Shown here piece after piece: positions 42,000 to 51,704 of a stretch of 64,000 nucleotides of DNA. Every line of letters starts with the position of its first letter. Positions within the stretch are counted from its first letter, which is position 1. Both the position numbers and the translations under genes were made by a program. The DNA comes from Acidimicrobiaceae bacterium (GTDB lineage: Bacteria > Actinomycetota > Acidimicrobiia > Acidimicrobiales > RAAP-2), in assembly GCA_003152015.1 (NCBI GenBank), contig PLZF01000015.1, positions 57,973 to 121,972 on the forward strand, in the 5' to 3' direction. Below the pieces are notes generated by a model that did not search any database, was not told the DNA's origin, and saw only the letters and a program-made list of their open reading frames with translations.

Positions 42000-42756
42000 G
42001 GCCAAAGGTTACGCGACCAGGGACACCGCCGCCCAGTGGAACGGCCTGTCTTGATGGCCAGTAACAATGGCACGGTACGCCGCTCGACTTGGGATGAGCG
42101 ACGATCGCTGAGCGCCCAGATCATCTCTTCGGAGTCATGCCGACGGGCCCGGAAACCCAAAATCGTGACATCAGGCACGCCCACAGCAGCCCGCACATGT
42201 GGGTAGGGTCGGACTCCAACAGGGTCTCCTCCTGAATCGGATGGCGTAGAGAGCCTCCCGATTCTCCGAGCCCCTGTTCCGCGCCCGGTGGATGCTCAAC
42301 CCAAGCTCATCCGCGAAGAGGCGCCAAACGCCACGAGGGGCTGACCCCTGAACGCACCCTCGAGCGAACCGTCCCCCTCGCCGTTCAAACCAGGTCGCTA
42401 CCGAGGGCCCGACCCGCTCCTCGCCTTCCTCGAATCCTCCAAATTATTCCGGATCCAACCCGGCGATCCGACAGACGACAATGCAGGTCACAGCCTCGCG
42501 GCCCGCTCAACAAGCCCTGACCCGTCAAAGTCCGGTGTAGGGCGAAACGCCGACCAACCGCGGCGCCCCTACCAGGACTTACGCGAACTACCCGTCAAAG
42601 TCGGGTCATGGCAGCAGCAGATCAGCCGGCTCCGCCCGAACCCTCCAACTACCATCGCCACCAAAACTACACGCCTGTCATGCCTCGGCGGTGGACCCAA
42701 TCCCGCCGAGCGCTAACTCAACACCCCACGCCTTGGGCCTGACCGTACACCTACTG
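42000..42756. other. 0.75-kb region without a supported gene
   Basis: Likely the decayed end of the transfer module. A plus-strand frame around 42349-42711 is open and contains FKPGRYRGPDPLLAFLES, which might be the tail of a lost transposase, but it has no start codon or identifiable family. ACCCGTCAAAGTC occurs twice (~42523 and ~42592). No copy of the tRNA-Ser sequence was seen, so no right attachment site can be placed here. Confidence 0.5.
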
Positions 42757-43746
42757 TCAACTCGTACGAACTCGTCGGCGCTCGGCCCTCAGGCCTGGGA
42801 GTCTCGACAATACGACCGCCACCACCAGAGCGCCTCCATAGAAGACATTCTCAATCCACCCGCTCAACCCATAGAGCTCCAGACCCGTGATGCCCGTGAC
42901 CAAAAAGTACACCGCAACGAACGTTCCCCAGGCATTGAACGTACCCGGATTAATCGTCGTTGCTCCTAGAAAGACAGCGGCGAAAGCCGGCAAGAGATAA
43001 CTCGCCGGAACATTTGGTGCCGCCGAACCCAACGTCCCAGCCACCACCAACCCCACGGCACCGGCTATACAGCCCGACACGATTAACGACCCAGCCCGGA
43101 TGCCCGTCACAGGAATGCCCACAAGCCGCGAGGCGCTGCGGTTCTGCCCAACAAAGTACATCTGTCTACCAAGTGGGGTGAACCGAAAGATATACCACAT
43201 TACAATGGTCAATATCAATCCGTAGTAAAACGCCAACGGCAGCCCCCAAATTTGATAGGTTATCGCCGTAAGCAGTCCCTGGGAACTAATCGGAATCGTG
43301 GTCGATGACAGTGCATATCCCACTCCTGTCCACAATGTCCCTGCTCCTAGGGTCACTATGATCGAGTCAATTCCAAGCACGGAGACAATTACGGCGTTTA
43401 TAACACCAGCGAGCGCGCCTATAATCAGTGCTACCAGCGCCGCAAGTATCATGGGCCAATGGTGGAGCCCGCTCAGGAACCCGACGGCCATCATCGTCAG
43501 AGTTGCAGTTCCAGTTATAGACAAATCAAATTCCCCGACAAGAAACGGCGGAATTAATGCCAAAGCGAAGAGCACCAACACGGCTTGAGTGCCAAAGATT
43601 GTCTTAAATGTACCGGCGTTAAAAAAGGTGTTCCCATCTAATCCTGAAAACGTCGCGATGAGCACACCCCATAGCATGAGGAGTCCAAAGTTGGTAAATA
43701 GACGTCCAGGTTGAATCGCAGCATACCGGCGGCCCTGCACTCGCAT
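42757..43746 (-). CDS. Ribose-type ABC transporter permease
   Basis: A 329-aa integral membrane protein of the RbsC/BPD_transp_2 family with 9-10 helices. The family motifs GEFDLSITGTATL (periplasmic binding-protein contact) and RQMYFVGQNRSASRLVGI (coupling helix; normally GNNxxAARxxGI) are clear. It works with the ATPase and lipoprotein encoded upstream on the same strand. It is separated from the other transporter genes by a GAF protein and an amidase and follows a 269-bp gap, so it may have its own promoter. Confidence 0.9.
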   Translation of the reverse strand: MRVQGRRYAAIQPGRLFTNFGLLMLWGVLIATFSGLDGNTFFNAGTFKTIFGTQAVLVLFALALIPPFLVGEFDLSITGTATLTMMAVGFLSGLHHWPMILAALVALIIGALAGVINAVIVSVLGIDSIIVTLGAGTLWTGVGYALSSTTIPISSQGLLTAITYQIWGLPLAFYYGLILTIVMWYIFRFTPLGRQMYFVGQNRSASRLVGIPVTGIRAGSLIVSGCIAGAVGLVVAGTLGSAAPNVPASYLLPAFAAVFLGATTINPGTFNAWGTFVAVYFLVTGITGLELYGLSGWIENVFYGGALVVAVVLSRLPGLRAERRRVRTS

Positions 43747-44015
43747 TCCCTACCTGCCACTCGCCGCAATAGCGTCCACTGTGGCATGGTCCTCAACGGC
43801 CTCCGACGTCATTCTCGCACCCATGACCCCTCCTCTCCCTGACGCTGCCGTGCTCGCAAGTCCACAATCCCGCTAGCGGCATCAACAGAACCTATAGACC
43901 ACTTTCCATGCCCGGAAAACTTTCCGCCCCGCCGGCTAACGACGGAATCGGCCCTATCACGTACCTCACACACTGGCCGTCTCCTTGGCACCTAGATTAG
44001 CTATTCTCAATCGCT

Positions 44016-44543
44016 TTAATCGACCGTGCCGCAGCCAAGCAGCTGCCCAATCAGTTCGGCCGTGCATTCGGACGCACACAGATGCAACGGACTCCATCCG
44101 CGTGGATTCGAGGCGTGTACAGAGAGTATTCCGGCAAGATTCTCCATTGCAAAGATCGGTACCAATATCTGCGCACGGAAGCCAAACCGCTGCATTAGCT
44201 CCGCTGGAGGGGGGGCCTCCACTTGCCCAAAATCGCTCTGGACGAGGGGGCGCCTCGATCCAACCATCGCGATGACGCTTGGTGCACTCATCAGATCGCC
44301 GACAGGTTCTCCCATGATTCGCCGAGTCCCCTTGGAGACAGCCTCTGCAATGACCGGAAAGCCGAGTCCCGGAACCTGAACTCGGATCGTAACCCTATCG
44401 GACTTCGTAACATGCAGGAGCGTGCGGGCAATCTCTTCAAACGAACTAGTCTCCATGCGGCACAACATCTGCTGACATCCCGGAGTGGGGAAGTCACTAA
44501 GACGGCGAGTCCCCGTATTCCCCACTCCGCATTCACGTGCCAT
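44016..44543 (-). CDS. GAF-domain sensor-like protein
   Basis: A ~175-aa protein consisting mainly of one GAF domain: FEEIARTLLHVTKSDRVTIRVQ, RPLVQSDFGQ, FGFRAQILVPIFAMENLAGILSVH and a helical end. No output domain (HTH, kinase, cyclase) is attached. ATG 44543 has AAGGG 8 nt upstream and starts 10 bp after the amidase gene. It could be a small-molecule sensor or, as with some stand-alone GAF proteins, an accessory to the amide catabolism. Confidence 0.65.
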   Translation of the reverse strand: MARECGVGNTGTRRLSDFPTPGCQQMLCRMETSSFEEIARTLLHVTKSDRVTIRVQVPGLGFPVIAEAVSKGTRRIMGEPVGDLMSAPSVIAMVGSRRPLVQSDFGQVEAPPPAELMQRFGFRAQILVPIFAMENLAGILSVHASNPRGWSPLHLCASECTAELIGQLLGCGTVD

Positions 44544-44553
44544 CGTAAAGCCC

Positions 44554-45663
44554 TTAGCGCTCTTGCTTCTCGCGGAACACATCTATCGGAATCATGGCAG
44601 ATACCACGGGATTCGGAACGTTCACGATCGAGCTAATGCGGAGGTCCGCTGCAACACTCGCAACGATATATGCGGCCTCAGGTGTGAGTTCATACACAAC
44701 CGCCAGGTAGTCCACAAGTTGGCTGAATGCGACCTGCGCCGCCAGGTAGATATCGCGGTCACGATTGTCTCCAGAATCCGTAACCGGAATGCCCGTGGTC
44801 GCTATGTAGCGCCGCTCACCTCGCTCGGGCTCCACAAACTCATAGGCCGGATAGTTCGGCGCCCACACCAATTCTTCGGCTGGCACGAGTTCAAACCTCA
44901 CCACTGCCCGGGCGGACATTTCAATCGCCACACCACAACTCTCGCCGTCCCCTTGGGCGAAGTGCGGATCACCTAGCGACACTAAGGCCCCATCAACGTC
45001 ACACATGAACCGAACCCGAGCGCCTGCCCCCATCTGCTTCACGTCCATGTTTCCGCCAATCTCCCTGGGCGGAATCGTTCTCAGCCCCGATGTCGCCACT
45101 TCGTCAACCGCTGGCACAGCCCCGTCGCGGTCCGGAACGAACACCATGGCGCCCTGCGCCGCGAGCAGCCCTTCTCGGCTTACAATGCTTCTAAGTCGCT
45201 CAGGCGATGGGGCAACTCCAATGACCCCCAAGAACGGAGCCGCCGGGATAGATACGCCTGGGAGACTAGGGGACGTTGCCCGACCATCGACCAGATCCCA
45301 GAGCACAAGCGCCGGCTCACGAAAACGATCGGCTAGCAGACCAAGGCCAGGAATGATACAGGTCCAGCCGAATGAATCCGGCTGGATCTCTTCAATCACA
45401 ACCTCTAGGCAGTCGCCAGCCTTAGCGCCATCGACGTAGAACGGCCCCGTAAGCGGATGCCCAAATCGGGCATCTATACCAGCCAATGCTTCTGGACCCA
45501 TCCCTGGTGTAATCTGACAGTCAAGGCCATCGCGAATGTCCAATACGACTCTTTCTCCGGGTGCTACATGCGCAATGGGCGGTATATCAGGGTGCCACCT
45601 ATTATGGCCGAAGACGGGCTCCTTTCCCAGCGGAACACGATAGTTAAAACGAAATTCACGCAC
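44554..45663 (-). CDS. Acetamidase/formamidase family hydrolase
   Basis: A 369-aa FmdA/AmdA-type amidase that releases ammonia from short amides. The family's glycine- and His-rich segments are present: GHNRWHPDIPP near the N-terminus, GHPLTGPFYVDGAKAGD, PPREIGGNMDVKQ, LGDPHFAQGDGE and SVAADLRISSIVN. GTG 45663 is chosen for the AGGAGG ~5 nt upstream. It is placed between transporter genes, which suggests the imported compound is, or yields, an amide. Confidence 0.9.
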   Translation of the reverse strand: MREFRFNYRVPLGKEPVFGHNRWHPDIPPIAHVAPGERVVLDIRDGLDCQITPGMGPEALAGIDARFGHPLTGPFYVDGAKAGDCLEVVIEEIQPDSFGWTCIIPGLGLLADRFREPALVLWDLVDGRATSPSLPGVSIPAAPFLGVIGVAPSPERLRSIVSREGLLAAQGAMVFVPDRDGAVPAVDEVATSGLRTIPPREIGGNMDVKQMGAGARVRFMCDVDGALVSLGDPHFAQGDGESCGVAIEMSARAVVRFELVPAEELVWAPNYPAYEFVEPERGERRYIATTGIPVTDSGDNRDRDIYLAAQVAFSQLVDYLAVVYELTPEAAYIVASVAADLRISSIVNVPNPVVSAMIPIDVFREKQER

Positions 45664-45705
45664 CTTTGCCTCCTCTTTCACCGAGCCGGATCGTGATTGA
45701 TCGAC

Positions 45706-47265
45706 CTAACATACTGTCGCCCCTGAACCGTCACTTTCCGATCGGCTGGAGGAAAGCATCAGCTGCAATAGATAATCTTCTGTCAAGGCATCCCCCCGGA
45801 CTTCTACGGCAGTACCACTGGTTCCAAAGACAAATACTCTGTCACACAAATGAACCAGGTCCTCGAGCTCGGAACTTGCAAGCAAGACGCCCACTTGTCC
45901 ATCACTAGCAGCACGTCGAATACGGGCGAGAATCTCCGAGCGCGCACTCACATCCACACCTTGGGTTGGCTCTACTAATAGCAATATCTGGGGCGACGTT
46001 AGAAACCACTTTGCAACAAGAGCCTTTTGTTGATTCCCCCCGCTCAGCGACGCAAACTGGACTTGGGGATGATTTGGCACCACGCGGTACTCTTCTAGGA
46101 CACGAAGGGTATCTGCTAACTCGGCCCCTGCGCGAATGCGACCCATTTTGAAGTAGCGGCTGACTGTAGTCGCATTGACGTTTGTCAGCACAGACGCCGC
46201 TTGGAACGACCCTTCACCGAGCCGGTCTCCGGGTAGATACGCCATTCCATATTGCATCGCCAAGTGCGGTGACATCGTGTCCAATGCAACAGCGTCGCCG
46301 CAGATTCGCATCTGGCCTCGACGGCTCGAATGGGCACCAAATATTGCGCCTGGAACTAGCTCCCATCCGGTACCTAGCAGGCCTGTCAGACCGATGACTT
46401 CGCCCCGGTGCAATGTGAAGGATAGACTATTCAATGCTCCTATAGAGAGATTGTCGGCCTGGAGCAACGCTTCCCCGCTCTTGCGGTCTGACGTTTCGTT
46501 GCCGCCATAGAGACGCTTTAGCGGGAACCCCAACATGTGCTCAACCAAAGTTGCTTCAGTGACTCCGTTCATCGGTATATTGGCCACGACGCGGCCGTCC
46601 CGAATGACCGTAGTACGATCTGCAATTTCGATCACCTCTTCCAGCCGGTGAGACACGAACAGAACACCATGTCCTGTGCCAGTCACTTCCCTGAGCGTTT
46701 CAAACAGGCTAACCACTTCATCCCTCGAAAGAGATGAGGTCGGCTCGTCCAAGACCAATACGCTCTTGCTTGTATGCATTATGCCCGCTAGAGCGCGAAC
46801 AATGGCGATCTGCACCTTCTCGCCAACAGACAGGTCTTCCACGAGGGCGGTTGGGCGGACCTGCACTCCGAAACGAGCGAGAACCTCGCTCACCTCTCGA
46901 CGCTCTCGGCTCCAGTGTATGCGTCCTCCCCAACGGACCGGGAAGTCGCGGATACGGATGTTCTCTAGGACTGTCGCGTGGTTCACCAGGCCGAGGTCTT
47001 GATGAACCACGCGACACCTACGCCATGCGTCGCTCCCAGGAGTAATCGGAAAACGATACGGCTGGCCACTGAGCTTCAGTTCCGCGCCGGGCTCGGGTGT
47101 CACGACACCGCAAAGCACCTTGATTAGCGTTGATTTACCGGCGCCGTTCGTTCCGATCAGGCCGTGTATCGCGCCAGGTTGAATCTCAAGACAGACGTCG
47201 TGCAGTACTCGTCGTCCCGAATATGCCACGGAGACGTTACCGACATCGAGGAGGGCAGTTGGCAT
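45706..47265 (-). CDS. Ribose-type ABC transporter ATP-binding protein
   Basis: A 519-aa tandem ATPase of the RbsA/MglA type. The first domain is complete: Walker A GTNGAGKST, signature LSVGEKVQIA, Walker B VLVLDEPTSS. The second has a degenerate Walker A (GLLGTGWE), a good signature (LSGGNQQKALVAKWF) and an altered Walker B (LLLVEPTQGVDV, with Val where Asp is usual). So only the first site is fully catalytic by sequence. It starts 24 bp after the binding-protein gene. Confidence 0.92.
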   Translation of the reverse strand: MPTALLDVGNVSVAYSGRRVLHDVCLEIQPGAIHGLIGTNGAGKSTLIKVLCGVVTPEPGAELKLSGQPYRFPITPGSDAWRRCRVVHQDLGLVNHATVLENIRIRDFPVRWGGRIHWSRERREVSEVLARFGVQVRPTALVEDLSVGEKVQIAIVRALAGIMHTSKSVLVLDEPTSSLSRDEVVSLFETLREVTGTGHGVLFVSHRLEEVIEIADRTTVIRDGRVVANIPMNGVTEATLVEHMLGFPLKRLYGGNETSDRKSGEALLQADNLSIGALNSLSFTLHRGEVIGLTGLLGTGWELVPGAIFGAHSSRRGQMRICGDAVALDTMSPHLAMQYGMAYLPGDRLGEGSFQAASVLTNVNATTVSRYFKMGRIRAGAELADTLRVLEEYRVVPNHPQVQFASLSGGNQQKALVAKWFLTSPQILLLVEPTQGVDVSARSEILARIRRAASDGQVGVLLASSELEDLVHLCDRVFVFGTSGTAVEVRGDALTEDYLLQLMLSSSRSESDGSGATVC

Positions 47266-47289
47266 GACCTTAACTAGCTCCTGGCTTGG

Positions 47290-48534
47290 TTAGCCGGTAA
47301 CCTTCCAAAGTGTGTCATAGTGTTTGATGAAGTCTGCCGATGCTCCATACCACTCGGTCTCTGGTGCATTGAAGTCGATGCTGGAGGCATTCGCTCGATC
47401 GAAGGTCCGCAGCGGTACATCCGCATTCGGGATAGCGGCTTGGCCGGCCATGACCCGGAAAGTCTGATCCGCAATTGCAAAACCTAGCCACTCGGACAGA
47501 CTGCCGACATCAGCGTAGAGCGGGCTGTTGCTTTGCTTGAGCTGTTGAACAATTCCCGAGCTAGCGTTGAACGTGGCAACATGTACCCTGCTAGCGGCTT
47601 GTGCCGCCACGACGGCTGGATCAATGTAGAGCGCCATGCCATCGAATAACGGGAAGAGCCAATTGACCTTCTGGTTTGCAATCCCTGTCCTCGTCAATCC
47701 GGGTAATGCGGTAGCCCAGTTAGCTACTTGCGTGTCCGTGATCGTCGCATTGCACGTAGACGGGCAATACTTCTTTAGTTCTCCGGTAATGCCGCCGATT
47801 TCTGACTGCGTCACCGTGCCGATATCGGATGAATTGAAGATTACGCCGTTCACATTGCAGCGAGAGTCTAGAATTGCCTCATCTGCCATGTATTTCCCTG
47901 CATCGCTGAAGGAGAAAGCGACCTCTCCCTGGACGTTCGGCTCAAGCGGTGCCCCTGCATTTACTGAGCCAAAGCTGACAACCGGAATAGAGGCGGCTTT
48001 GGCCGCCGCCAGTTGTGTTTGGTTCTGATCGGGCAGTACTGAGTCAAGGACGATGGCGTCGTAATGCGCGGATACTGCTTGGAGAATTCCCTGCGACTCC
48101 GTCGCCGGGGAACCACTACCGTCAAATGGAACGACGGTAACGTTTGCCGCTTTAGCCGCAGTTTGGAGGCCGTTCAGCGTGGCCTTTATAAATGGAATCT
48201 CCAAACTCGCGGCATCGAAGAATATTTTCTTTCCTGCGAGGCTACTCGTTGAAAACGCCGGTGCGTTGAGTGACCACTGCACGGGTGCGCTCTCATTTGC
48301 AACCGCAGCCTTGACGTTATCGACGCATGTCGTCACGCTGTTGCTGTTGCTGCCATTGCCGGAATTGCTGCTGGGCGATGTGGATGCGCTCGATGAATGA
48401 TTGGCGGTTGATGAACAGGCCGACAGCAATAATCCGACTACAAGCGGAATACCAAGCAGGCTGACCGCGCGTCTCTTCCAACTGGGTTGGCCATCGGCGT
48501 GCGATGGGTAGCGATAAGTCGGTGGGTTAGTCAT
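47290..48534 (-). CDS. Sugar-type ABC transporter substrate-binding lipoprotein
   Basis: A 414-aa lipoprotein: signal peptide with lipobox LLLSAC (Cys40), a Ser/Asn/Gly-rich linker (41-65), then a Peripla_BP_4-type domain (GKKIFFDAASLEIPFIKATLNGLQTAAKA, YDAIVLDSVLPDQNQTQLAAAKAASIPVVSFGS). ATG 48534 follows GGGAGGA. Ligands of this family are sugars, autoinducer-2, purines and related small polar compounds; the amidase next door suggests something other than a plain sugar. Confidence 0.9.
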   Translation of the reverse strand: MTNPPTYRYPSHADGQPSWKRRAVSLLGIPLVVGLLLSACSSTANHSSSASTSPSSNSGNGSNSNSVTTCVDNVKAAVANESAPVQWSLNAPAFSTSSLAGKKIFFDAASLEIPFIKATLNGLQTAAKAANVTVVPFDGSGSPATESQGILQAVSAHYDAIVLDSVLPDQNQTQLAAAKAASIPVVSFGSVNAGAPLEPNVQGEVAFSFSDAGKYMADEAILDSRCNVNGVIFNSSDIGTVTQSEIGGITGELKKYCPSTCNATITDTQVANWATALPGLTRTGIANQKVNWLFPLFDGMALYIDPAVVAAQAASRVHVATFNASSGIVQQLKQSNSPLYADVGSLSEWLGFAIADQTFRVMAGQAAIPNADVPLRTFDRANASSIDFNAPETEWYGASADFIKHYDTLWKVTG

Positions 48535-48627
48535 CAAATCCTCCCAATCATTGGACCACTATCGGCATGATGTACTTCTAGATGCTTCATTGAGGTAGAT
48601 ACCCATCGTCCTTGTGGGCCCCCTCCT

Positions 48628-49425
48628 CTACGCCTTTTTGGCAACATCATCTGTAAACTTCGATAAGACGGAAGTAAATCGGTCGGGATTTTCGAACATG
48701 AGGCAGTGTCCGGACTTTTTAAACACCTCAAGGTGGCCTTGTCGAGCTGCACCCACCATAAACCCACGTATAAACGCATTTGAGGAAGAGCTCTCGTCTC
48801 CATACAGGAGTAACGCTGGAACCCGTAGGTTACGCACCGTCTCTCGGTAGTCTCTGCTAAATGCGTCGACAAGAAGGGCGATAGCAGCTTCAGTATGGGC
48901 GAACTCGGCCTCTGCGGCCAGTTCTCCTATAACGCTTGCAAACTGATCCGGGCAGCGGAACCCCATTGAGTAGATCTCGTGTGCTAGTCCGGTTTTGTTC
49001 TTGCCCCATTCTTGAACCCACTTATCCAGGATATCGGAGCCGAGGGTAGTTCCTTCGCCCAGTTCCCAGTCTGGAGACGCGCCTAGTTTGGGACTTACGT
49101 CGACGATACCGACCCCATTGAGACAGTCGTCACCGTAGTGCTCGCAGTAGCTCAGGACTGCGGACCCACCAATCGACCATCCGATCATTACCGCCTGCGT
49201 TATTGATTGGCTCTCGAGCCAGAGGTGGATTTCGTTTGCTACCGCTGGCATCGTTGGCTCGGGAGGAGGATCCGACTGCCCGAATCCGGGAAGGTCGACC
49301 GCATACACATGGTGCTTGTTCGCTAGGGCTGAACATTGCGCCGTCCAAGCTCGACGGCTCGTCCCCCATCCGTGCAGCAAGATGATAGTCGAGCCACTGC
49401 CATATTCATCATATGCTAGTGCCAT
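48628..49425 (-). CDS. Alpha/beta-hydrolase fold enzyme
   Basis: A 265-aa hydrolase. Oxyanion-hole motif LLHGWGTSRRAW, nucleophile Ser84 in GWSIGG, acid Asp in LLLYGDESS and His240 in KSGHCLMFENP form the triad. Family members cleave esters, lactones or C-C bonds. ATG 49425 has GGGGAGGGG upstream. It starts 22 bp after the dehydrogenase gene and precedes the transporter genes. Confidence 0.88.
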   Translation of the reverse strand: MALAYDEYGSGSTIILLHGWGTSRRAWTAQCSALANKHHVYAVDLPGFGQSDPPPEPTMPAVANEIHLWLESQSITQAVMIGWSIGGSAVLSYCEHYGDDCLNGVGIVDVSPKLGASPDWELGEGTTLGSDILDKWVQEWGKNKTGLAHEIYSMGFRCPDQFASVIGELAAEAEFAHTEAAIALLVDAFSRDYRETVRNLRVPALLLYGDESSSSNAFIRGFMVGAARQGHLEVFKKSGHCLMFENPDRFTSVLSKFTDDVAKKA

Positions 49426-49446
49426 GCTACTAGTTTCCCCTCCCCG

Positions 49447-50502
49447 TTATTGTGTTTGGTTAGGCTCTATCACAGCCTTCCCGACCAACAGCCGCTCTTC
49501 CATTTCGCGATGGATTTGGGAAAGCGACCCTAATGGGCCTCGTTCCGTTACCCACGGCGTGTAGACGCCCTGAGCTATTCCGCTCAGAGCTTGCTCGATC
49601 ACACGCCTTGGTGCTCGGGCCGAGCCAACCAAAGAGTGTTCGTTGCGAAATATGTTGACGAGATCGACGGGGACTACTTCGCCTCCGTGCGCGCCCACGA
49701 TGACCACCCGCCCTCCTGGTTTCAAGAGGCTCAGGGCTGCCACAAGGTAGTCACCACCCGCTGTGTCGACCACTAGGTCCACAACTCTCTCAGATCGTTC
49801 CTGGCGGAAAGTCTCGCCGTAGGGATCCAAACCGCCGGCAGACAATACGAACGCGGTGCTCGCTCCGAGCTCTATCGCCTTCTGGGCCTTCTCTGGCGTA
49901 CCCGCCGCAGCTAGGCAGGTTGCGCCGGCTTTGAGAGCAACCTGGATGGAGGCTGATCCCACACCCCCGGTGGCTCCGGTGATAAGGACAGTTTCGCCTG
50001 GCTGTAAGGAGCCCCGCTCTAGGATCGAATGTAGAGCTGTGGAGAATGTAATCTGTCCGGCAGCCGCAAGAACGGGGTCGAGACCGTCCGGTAGTGGCAT
50101 TATCGCTCGAGTAGGGACGACTGCATGCTGGGCGTAGCCGCCGTTTCTCGTGACGCCAAAGAAATCCAGTTGGCGACACATGTGGTCGGCTCCTGTGATG
50201 CAGTTTTCGCAAGACCCGCATGCGGCGAAGTACAAGACGGCGACCTGTGTACCCACCGGTGGTCCGCTCCCGTCACGGGCAGGAACCTCGATTGAACCCG
50301 CGATTTCGCGCCCGAGAATAAGCGGTAGTCGGATTTGGCGCCCAGAGGCGCCGCGCCGAATGTCGATGTCATGAAAATTGATCCCGCACGCCATCACCCG
50401 GACAATCGCCTCGTCTGGTGCGGAACACTCGAGGTCCGTGGTTTCCAGGTGGAACTGCTCAGGACCCCCAAATTCACTGAGCAATGCAGCGCGTGTCCTC
50501 AC
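49447..50502 (-). CDS. Zinc-type medium-chain alcohol dehydrogenase/quinone oxidoreductase
   Basis: A 351-aa MDR enzyme. The N-terminal GroES-like domain has GINFHDIDIRRG, and the structural-zinc cysteines appear as CGSCENC...C. The NAD(P)-binding domain has GATGGVGSASIQVA and the GGRVVIVGAHGG strand. The catalytic-zinc Cys is Asn (GINFHD), so it may be a zinc-free reductase of the quinone-oxidoreductase type. First gene of the transport/catabolic operon; a 10-bp palindrome lies ~90 bp before its start. Confidence 0.85.
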   Translation of the reverse strand: MRTRAALLSEFGGPEQFHLETTDLECSAPDEAIVRVMACGINFHDIDIRRGASGRQIRLPLILGREIAGSIEVPARDGSGPPVGTQVAVLYFAACGSCENCITGADHMCRQLDFFGVTRNGGYAQHAVVPTRAIMPLPDGLDPVLAAAGQITFSTALHSILERGSLQPGETVLITGATGGVGSASIQVALKAGATCLAAAGTPEKAQKAIELGASTAFVLSAGGLDPYGETFRQERSERVVDLVVDTAGGDYLVAALSLLKPGGRVVIVGAHGGEVVPVDLVNIFRNEHSLVGSARAPRRVIEQALSGIAQGVYTPWVTERGPLGSLSQIHREMEERLLVGKAVIEPNQTQ

Positions 50503-50590
50503 TGGTAGCTCCCCTGGGCTTGATGAGGCTTGGCGGATGTTGATGGACGCCTTACTGCCAAACCATCCCCGAATGTCTGACGCATAATGT

Positions 50591-50600
50591 ATAACGTTAT
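50591..50600. promoter_or_regulatory. Palindrome ATAACGTTAT, operator candidate
   Basis: A perfect 10-bp palindrome in an AT-rich patch ~90 bp upstream of the dehydrogenase start and in the gap before the next operon's end. It is the only strong inverted repeat in the 296-bp gap and may be the site of the GntR-type regulator encoded at 57 kb or of an unlinked one. Confidence 0.4.
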
Positions 50601-50798
50601 TCTATTGAGAGTTTGCTGTCAACCGCTGTGTGAGAGTGTTGTCAACGCTGTAGCGGCGTACCTGCTGGCGGGCTATCTGGACGGTTCGGACGCAGTGACT
50701 GGGCCAGCGAGGAGTCATATCGGCCGCACATTGACGGCCATCTTCTCGGTAACGCTGTCAGCGGTCGAGTGGAGTGCTGCGAAGGTCATCTCAGCCGG

Positions 50799-51704
50799 TC
50801 AGATACCGGGTGGGGTTTGGTTGATCGCGACTGTCCTAGGCCCGGCAGGATCGACCGCGAGCGGGTAGAGTTCTCGGAACCGCGCGGCTATGTCGGCCCG
50901 GCGTGCCACCGCCACGCCTCGGGCGACGAGCTGCTCGACGAATGCACGCCACGCAGCAATCCGACCTGGGCGACCGACGACCCGGAGGTGGACACCGACC
51001 GACATCATGACTGGGCGTGTCGAGCCCTCGCGGAGGAGCACATCCAACGTGTCCTCGAGGTACTTTCGCCAGGCATCAGGGGTATAGGAGGGTGCAGTCC
51101 ACATCTTCATGTCATTGGTGTCGATGGCATACGGAACAATCACGATCGGTGGGTTGGTCGTCAGGTCCCAAAACGGGCTATCTGAGGAATAGTCATCCAT
51201 GTCATAGAGGAAACCCTCGTCGGCCAGGATCTGTCTCGTCGACGAAGTGAAGAGATATCTGGCCAGATAGCCGGCAGGTCGTTCGCCGCATGTCGCTTCG
51301 ATCGAGGTCGCTGCTTGCGCGATGAACTGTCGCTCGGCGTCTTCGGACATCCGGAACTGGTGCACCCAGCGAAGGCCGTGGCATGCAGCTTCGTCGCCGC
51401 GTGAACGGATGAACTCAGCGATCTCCGGTGACCGCTCAAGCGCAGTGGCAGCACACGTCCACGTCGCGCTCACACCCGTCGACTCCAAGACGCTGGCCAC
51501 GCGGGTGAACCCCTCATTGAGCCCGTAGCGGTAGTTCGTGTCGTTCGCCAGGTTGGGACGGCCGCCACCCACGACCACGCCCAGCTCGTCGACGGGCTCG
51601 GCCCCTGAGTCACCCTCCTGAGGCGACATCTGAGCACCCTCTTCTACATTGACCACGAGCGACACGACCAATCCCCGACCATCAGGCCAGATCTCACTGT
51701 TCAC
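50799..51704 (-). CDS. Polysaccharide-deacetylase fold hydrolase (PuuE-like)
   Basis: A 301-aa NodB-fold protein of the allantoinase/PuuE-like branch. Visible: SLVVNVEEGAQ, NYRYGLNEGFTRVASVLE, ATWTCAATALERSPE, GDEAACHGLRWV (family GHE/HG motif) and SVGVHLRVVGRPGRIAAW. Members of this branch hydrolyse cyclic or linear amides instead of chitin. The GTG start overlaps the preceding hydratase stop (GTGA), placing it as last gene of the CoA operon. Confidence 0.8.
   Translation of the reverse strand: MNSEIWPDGRGLVVSLVVNVEEGAQMSPQEGDSGAEPVDELGVVVGGGRPNLANDTNYRYGLNEGFTRVASVLESTGVSATWTCAATALERSPEIAEFIRSRGDEAACHGLRWVHQFRMSEDAERQFIAQAATSIEATCGERPAGYLARYLFTSSTRQILADEGFLYDMDDYSSDSPFWDLTTNPPIVIVPYAIDTNDMKMWTAPSYTPDAWRKYLEDTLDVLLREGSTRPVMMSVGVHLRVVGRPGRIAAWRAFVEQLVARGVAVARRADIAARFRELYPLAVDPAGPRTVAINQTPPGI

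Noticed and set aside
43809..43991. 60-codon minus-strand frame upstream of the permease
   Set aside because: Arg/Ser-rich without motif or ribosome site; more likely promoter DNA.
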